Source: Chloroflexota bacterium (GTDB taxonomy: Bacteria; Chloroflexota; Anaerolineae; B4-G1). Taken from it: a stretch of 6,642 bases of DNA. Made by a program: the position numbers and the translations under genes. The notes beneath the pieces were generated by a model. It did not search any database, was not told the origin of the DNA, and saw only the letters and a program-made list of their open reading frames with translations. Location of the stretch: positions 1 to 6,642 of the forward strand of contig QMOE01000133.1 of assembly GCA_003648125.1 (NCBI GenBank), written 5' to 3'. Positions 5,524-6,642 of the stretch are shown piece after piece (positions within the stretch are counted from its first letter, which is position 1; each line of letters opens with the position of its first letter).

Positions 5524-6642
5524 ATGGGCAAGACTATCGCCAGTATTGACATCGGCACGACGAAGATTTGTACACTGGTTGGCGAGGTGGACGACGAAGG
5601 CATTTTGCGCATCGTCGGCGTGGGCGTCACCCCTTCGCGAGGACTGCGCAAAGGCGTGGTGGTCAACGTCAGCCAGGCTACGGAGGCTATCGCCACCTCG
5701 GTCGAGAAGGCGGAGCGCATCTCCGGCTACGAGATCGAGCGCGCCTACGTGAGCGTCGCCGGGGCGCACATTTCGTCTACCAACAGCCGGGGCGTGGTGG
5801 CCGTCTCCCACGGTAGCCGGGGGATCAGCGGGGAGGACGTTGACCGTGCCCTGGACGCAGCGCAGGCCATCGCCATCCCGTATAACCGTGAAGTGATCCA
5901 CATCGTGCCCCGTAACTACACCGTGGACGGGCAGGATGGCGTGCGTGAGCCGCTGGGTATGCACGGTTATCGGCTGGAGGTGGAGACACACATCGTTACC
6001 GGGGCTGCGACTTCGATTCAAAACCTGGTCAAATGCGTGGAGGAGTTAGACATCACTGTCGAACAATTGGTGCTCGGCCCTTTAGCCTCCGGTGAGGCCG
6101 TGCTGACCGACACCGAGCGGGAGATGGGCGTTGTCCTGGCCGACATCGGCGGGGGGACTACAGACATCGCTATTTTCATCGAGGGCAGTGTGTGGCACAC
6201 CACCATCCTGGCCGTGGGCGGCAATCACCTGACCAACGACATCGCCATTGGCCTGCGCGCCCCTTTTACTACGGCCGAGGAGATGAAAAAGCGGTATGGA
6301 CATGCTTGCCCACAAAGCTTGGCAGTAGATGAGATGCTGGACGTGGCAGCTTTTGGAGAAAATGCGCGGCAAACGGTCAGCCGCCAATTTCTGGCGCAAA
6401 TCGTCGAGGCCCGCATGGAGGAGATCTTCGGTCTCATCATGCAGGAGGTCAAACGCTCTGGCTACGATGGTCTGCTGCCCGCCGGGGTCGTGCTCTGCGG
6501 GGGCACAGCCGAACTGGCCGGCATCACAGAGCTGGGGCGCGAGGTGCTGGGCCTGCCGGTGCGCGTTGGAGCGCCCCACGACCTGCAGGGCCTGGTGGAC
6601 GTACTCTCCAGCCCGGCTTATGCTACCAGCGTGGGGTTGCTT
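5524..6642 (+). CDS. ftsA: Cell division protein FtsA (3' end outside window)
   Basis: FtsA is the actin-like ATPase that tethers FtsZ filaments to the membrane and recruits later divisome proteins. The frame is open from ATG 5524 to the window edge, 373 codons of the usual 400-430. It shows the actin-superfamily nucleotide motifs: phosphate-1 SIDIGTTK (7-14), phosphate-2 ADIGGGTTD (206-214) and the adenosine motif VVLCGGTAEL (322-331). Between AYVSVAGAHISS (74-85) and about residue 165 lies the FtsA-specific 1C subdomain, including NREVIHIVPRNYTVDG, which separates it from MreB, ParM and DnaK. The TTAEEMKKRYGHA segment (about 250-262) is also typical of FtsA. The C-terminal amphipathic membrane-binding helix is not in the window. 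The ftsA context would predict ftsZ just downstream, but this cannot be seen. Confidence 0.96.
   Translation, partial: MGKTIASIDIGTTKICTLVGEVDDEGILRIVGVGVTPSRGLRKGVVVNVSQATEAIATSVEKAERISGYEIERAYVSVAGAHISSTNSRGVVAVSHGSRGISGEDVDRALDAAQAIAIPYNREVIHIVPRNYTVDGQDGVREPLGMHGYRLEVETHIVTGAATSIQNLVKCVEELDITVEQLVLGPLASGEAVLTDTEREMGVVLADIGGGTTDIAIFIEGSVWHTTILAVGGNHLTNDIAIGLRAPFTTAEEMKKRYGHACPQSLAVDEMLDVAAFGENARQTVSRQFLAQIVEARMEEIFGLIMQEVKRSGYDGLLPAGVVLCGGTAELAGITELGREVLGLPVRVGAPHDLQGLVDVLSSPAYATSVGLL

Noticed and set aside
5332..6021. Open frame (229 codons) on the minus strand opposite sbp and ftsA
   Set aside because: It overlaps two well-supported genes, lacks a recognisable motif, and has the composition of an antisense shadow.

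Overview
The window is a stretch of a bacterial division and cell-wall (dcw) cluster, all on the + strand. It reads as one tightly packed operon: the end of a membrane-protein gene, a CvpA-like membrane protein, murC, murB, ddl, ftsQ, a DUF1290/Sbp small membrane protein, and ftsA, which runs off the right edge. Gaps between genes are 0 to about 30 bases. Three junctions are 4-base start/stop overlaps (ATGA or GTGA). I see no promoter, terminator, RNA gene, mobile element or CRISPR array, and no stretch over 300 bases lacks a gene.

Organism (inference): the DNA is GC-rich by eye. An Sbp gene between ftsQ and ftsA is the arrangement known from Bacillus-type clusters and from other non-proteobacterial lineages. 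Together with the high GC and short heptamer repeats at gene junctions, this fits Chloroflexota (Anaerolineae-like) best, but the phylum is not proven from this sequence.

Layout: bases 1-755 hold two adjacent membrane-protein genes whose C-terminal parts resemble each other. Bases 752-4229 hold three consecutive cytoplasmic peptidoglycan-precursor enzymes: MurC adds L-Ala to UDP-MurNAc, MurB makes UDP-MurNAc, and Ddl makes D-Ala-D-Ala. Bases 4248-6642 hold divisome genes: FtsQ (membrane-anchored POTRA protein), Sbp (membrane), and FtsA (actin-like FtsZ anchor). Precursor supply and septum assembly are thus probably made from one transcript.

The genes themselves are ordinary. The less ordinary features are: (i) a six-unit heptamer array across the murC/murB junction that encodes the last 15 residues of MurC and supplies the murB ribosome binding site; a one-unit gain would place murC in frame with murB; (ii) a second, different heptamer duplication across the ftsQ stop codon; (iii) the CvpA-like tandem pair; (iv) a G-quadruplex-type motif with locally shifted codon choice inside murC. 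I did not find a clearly new biological system.
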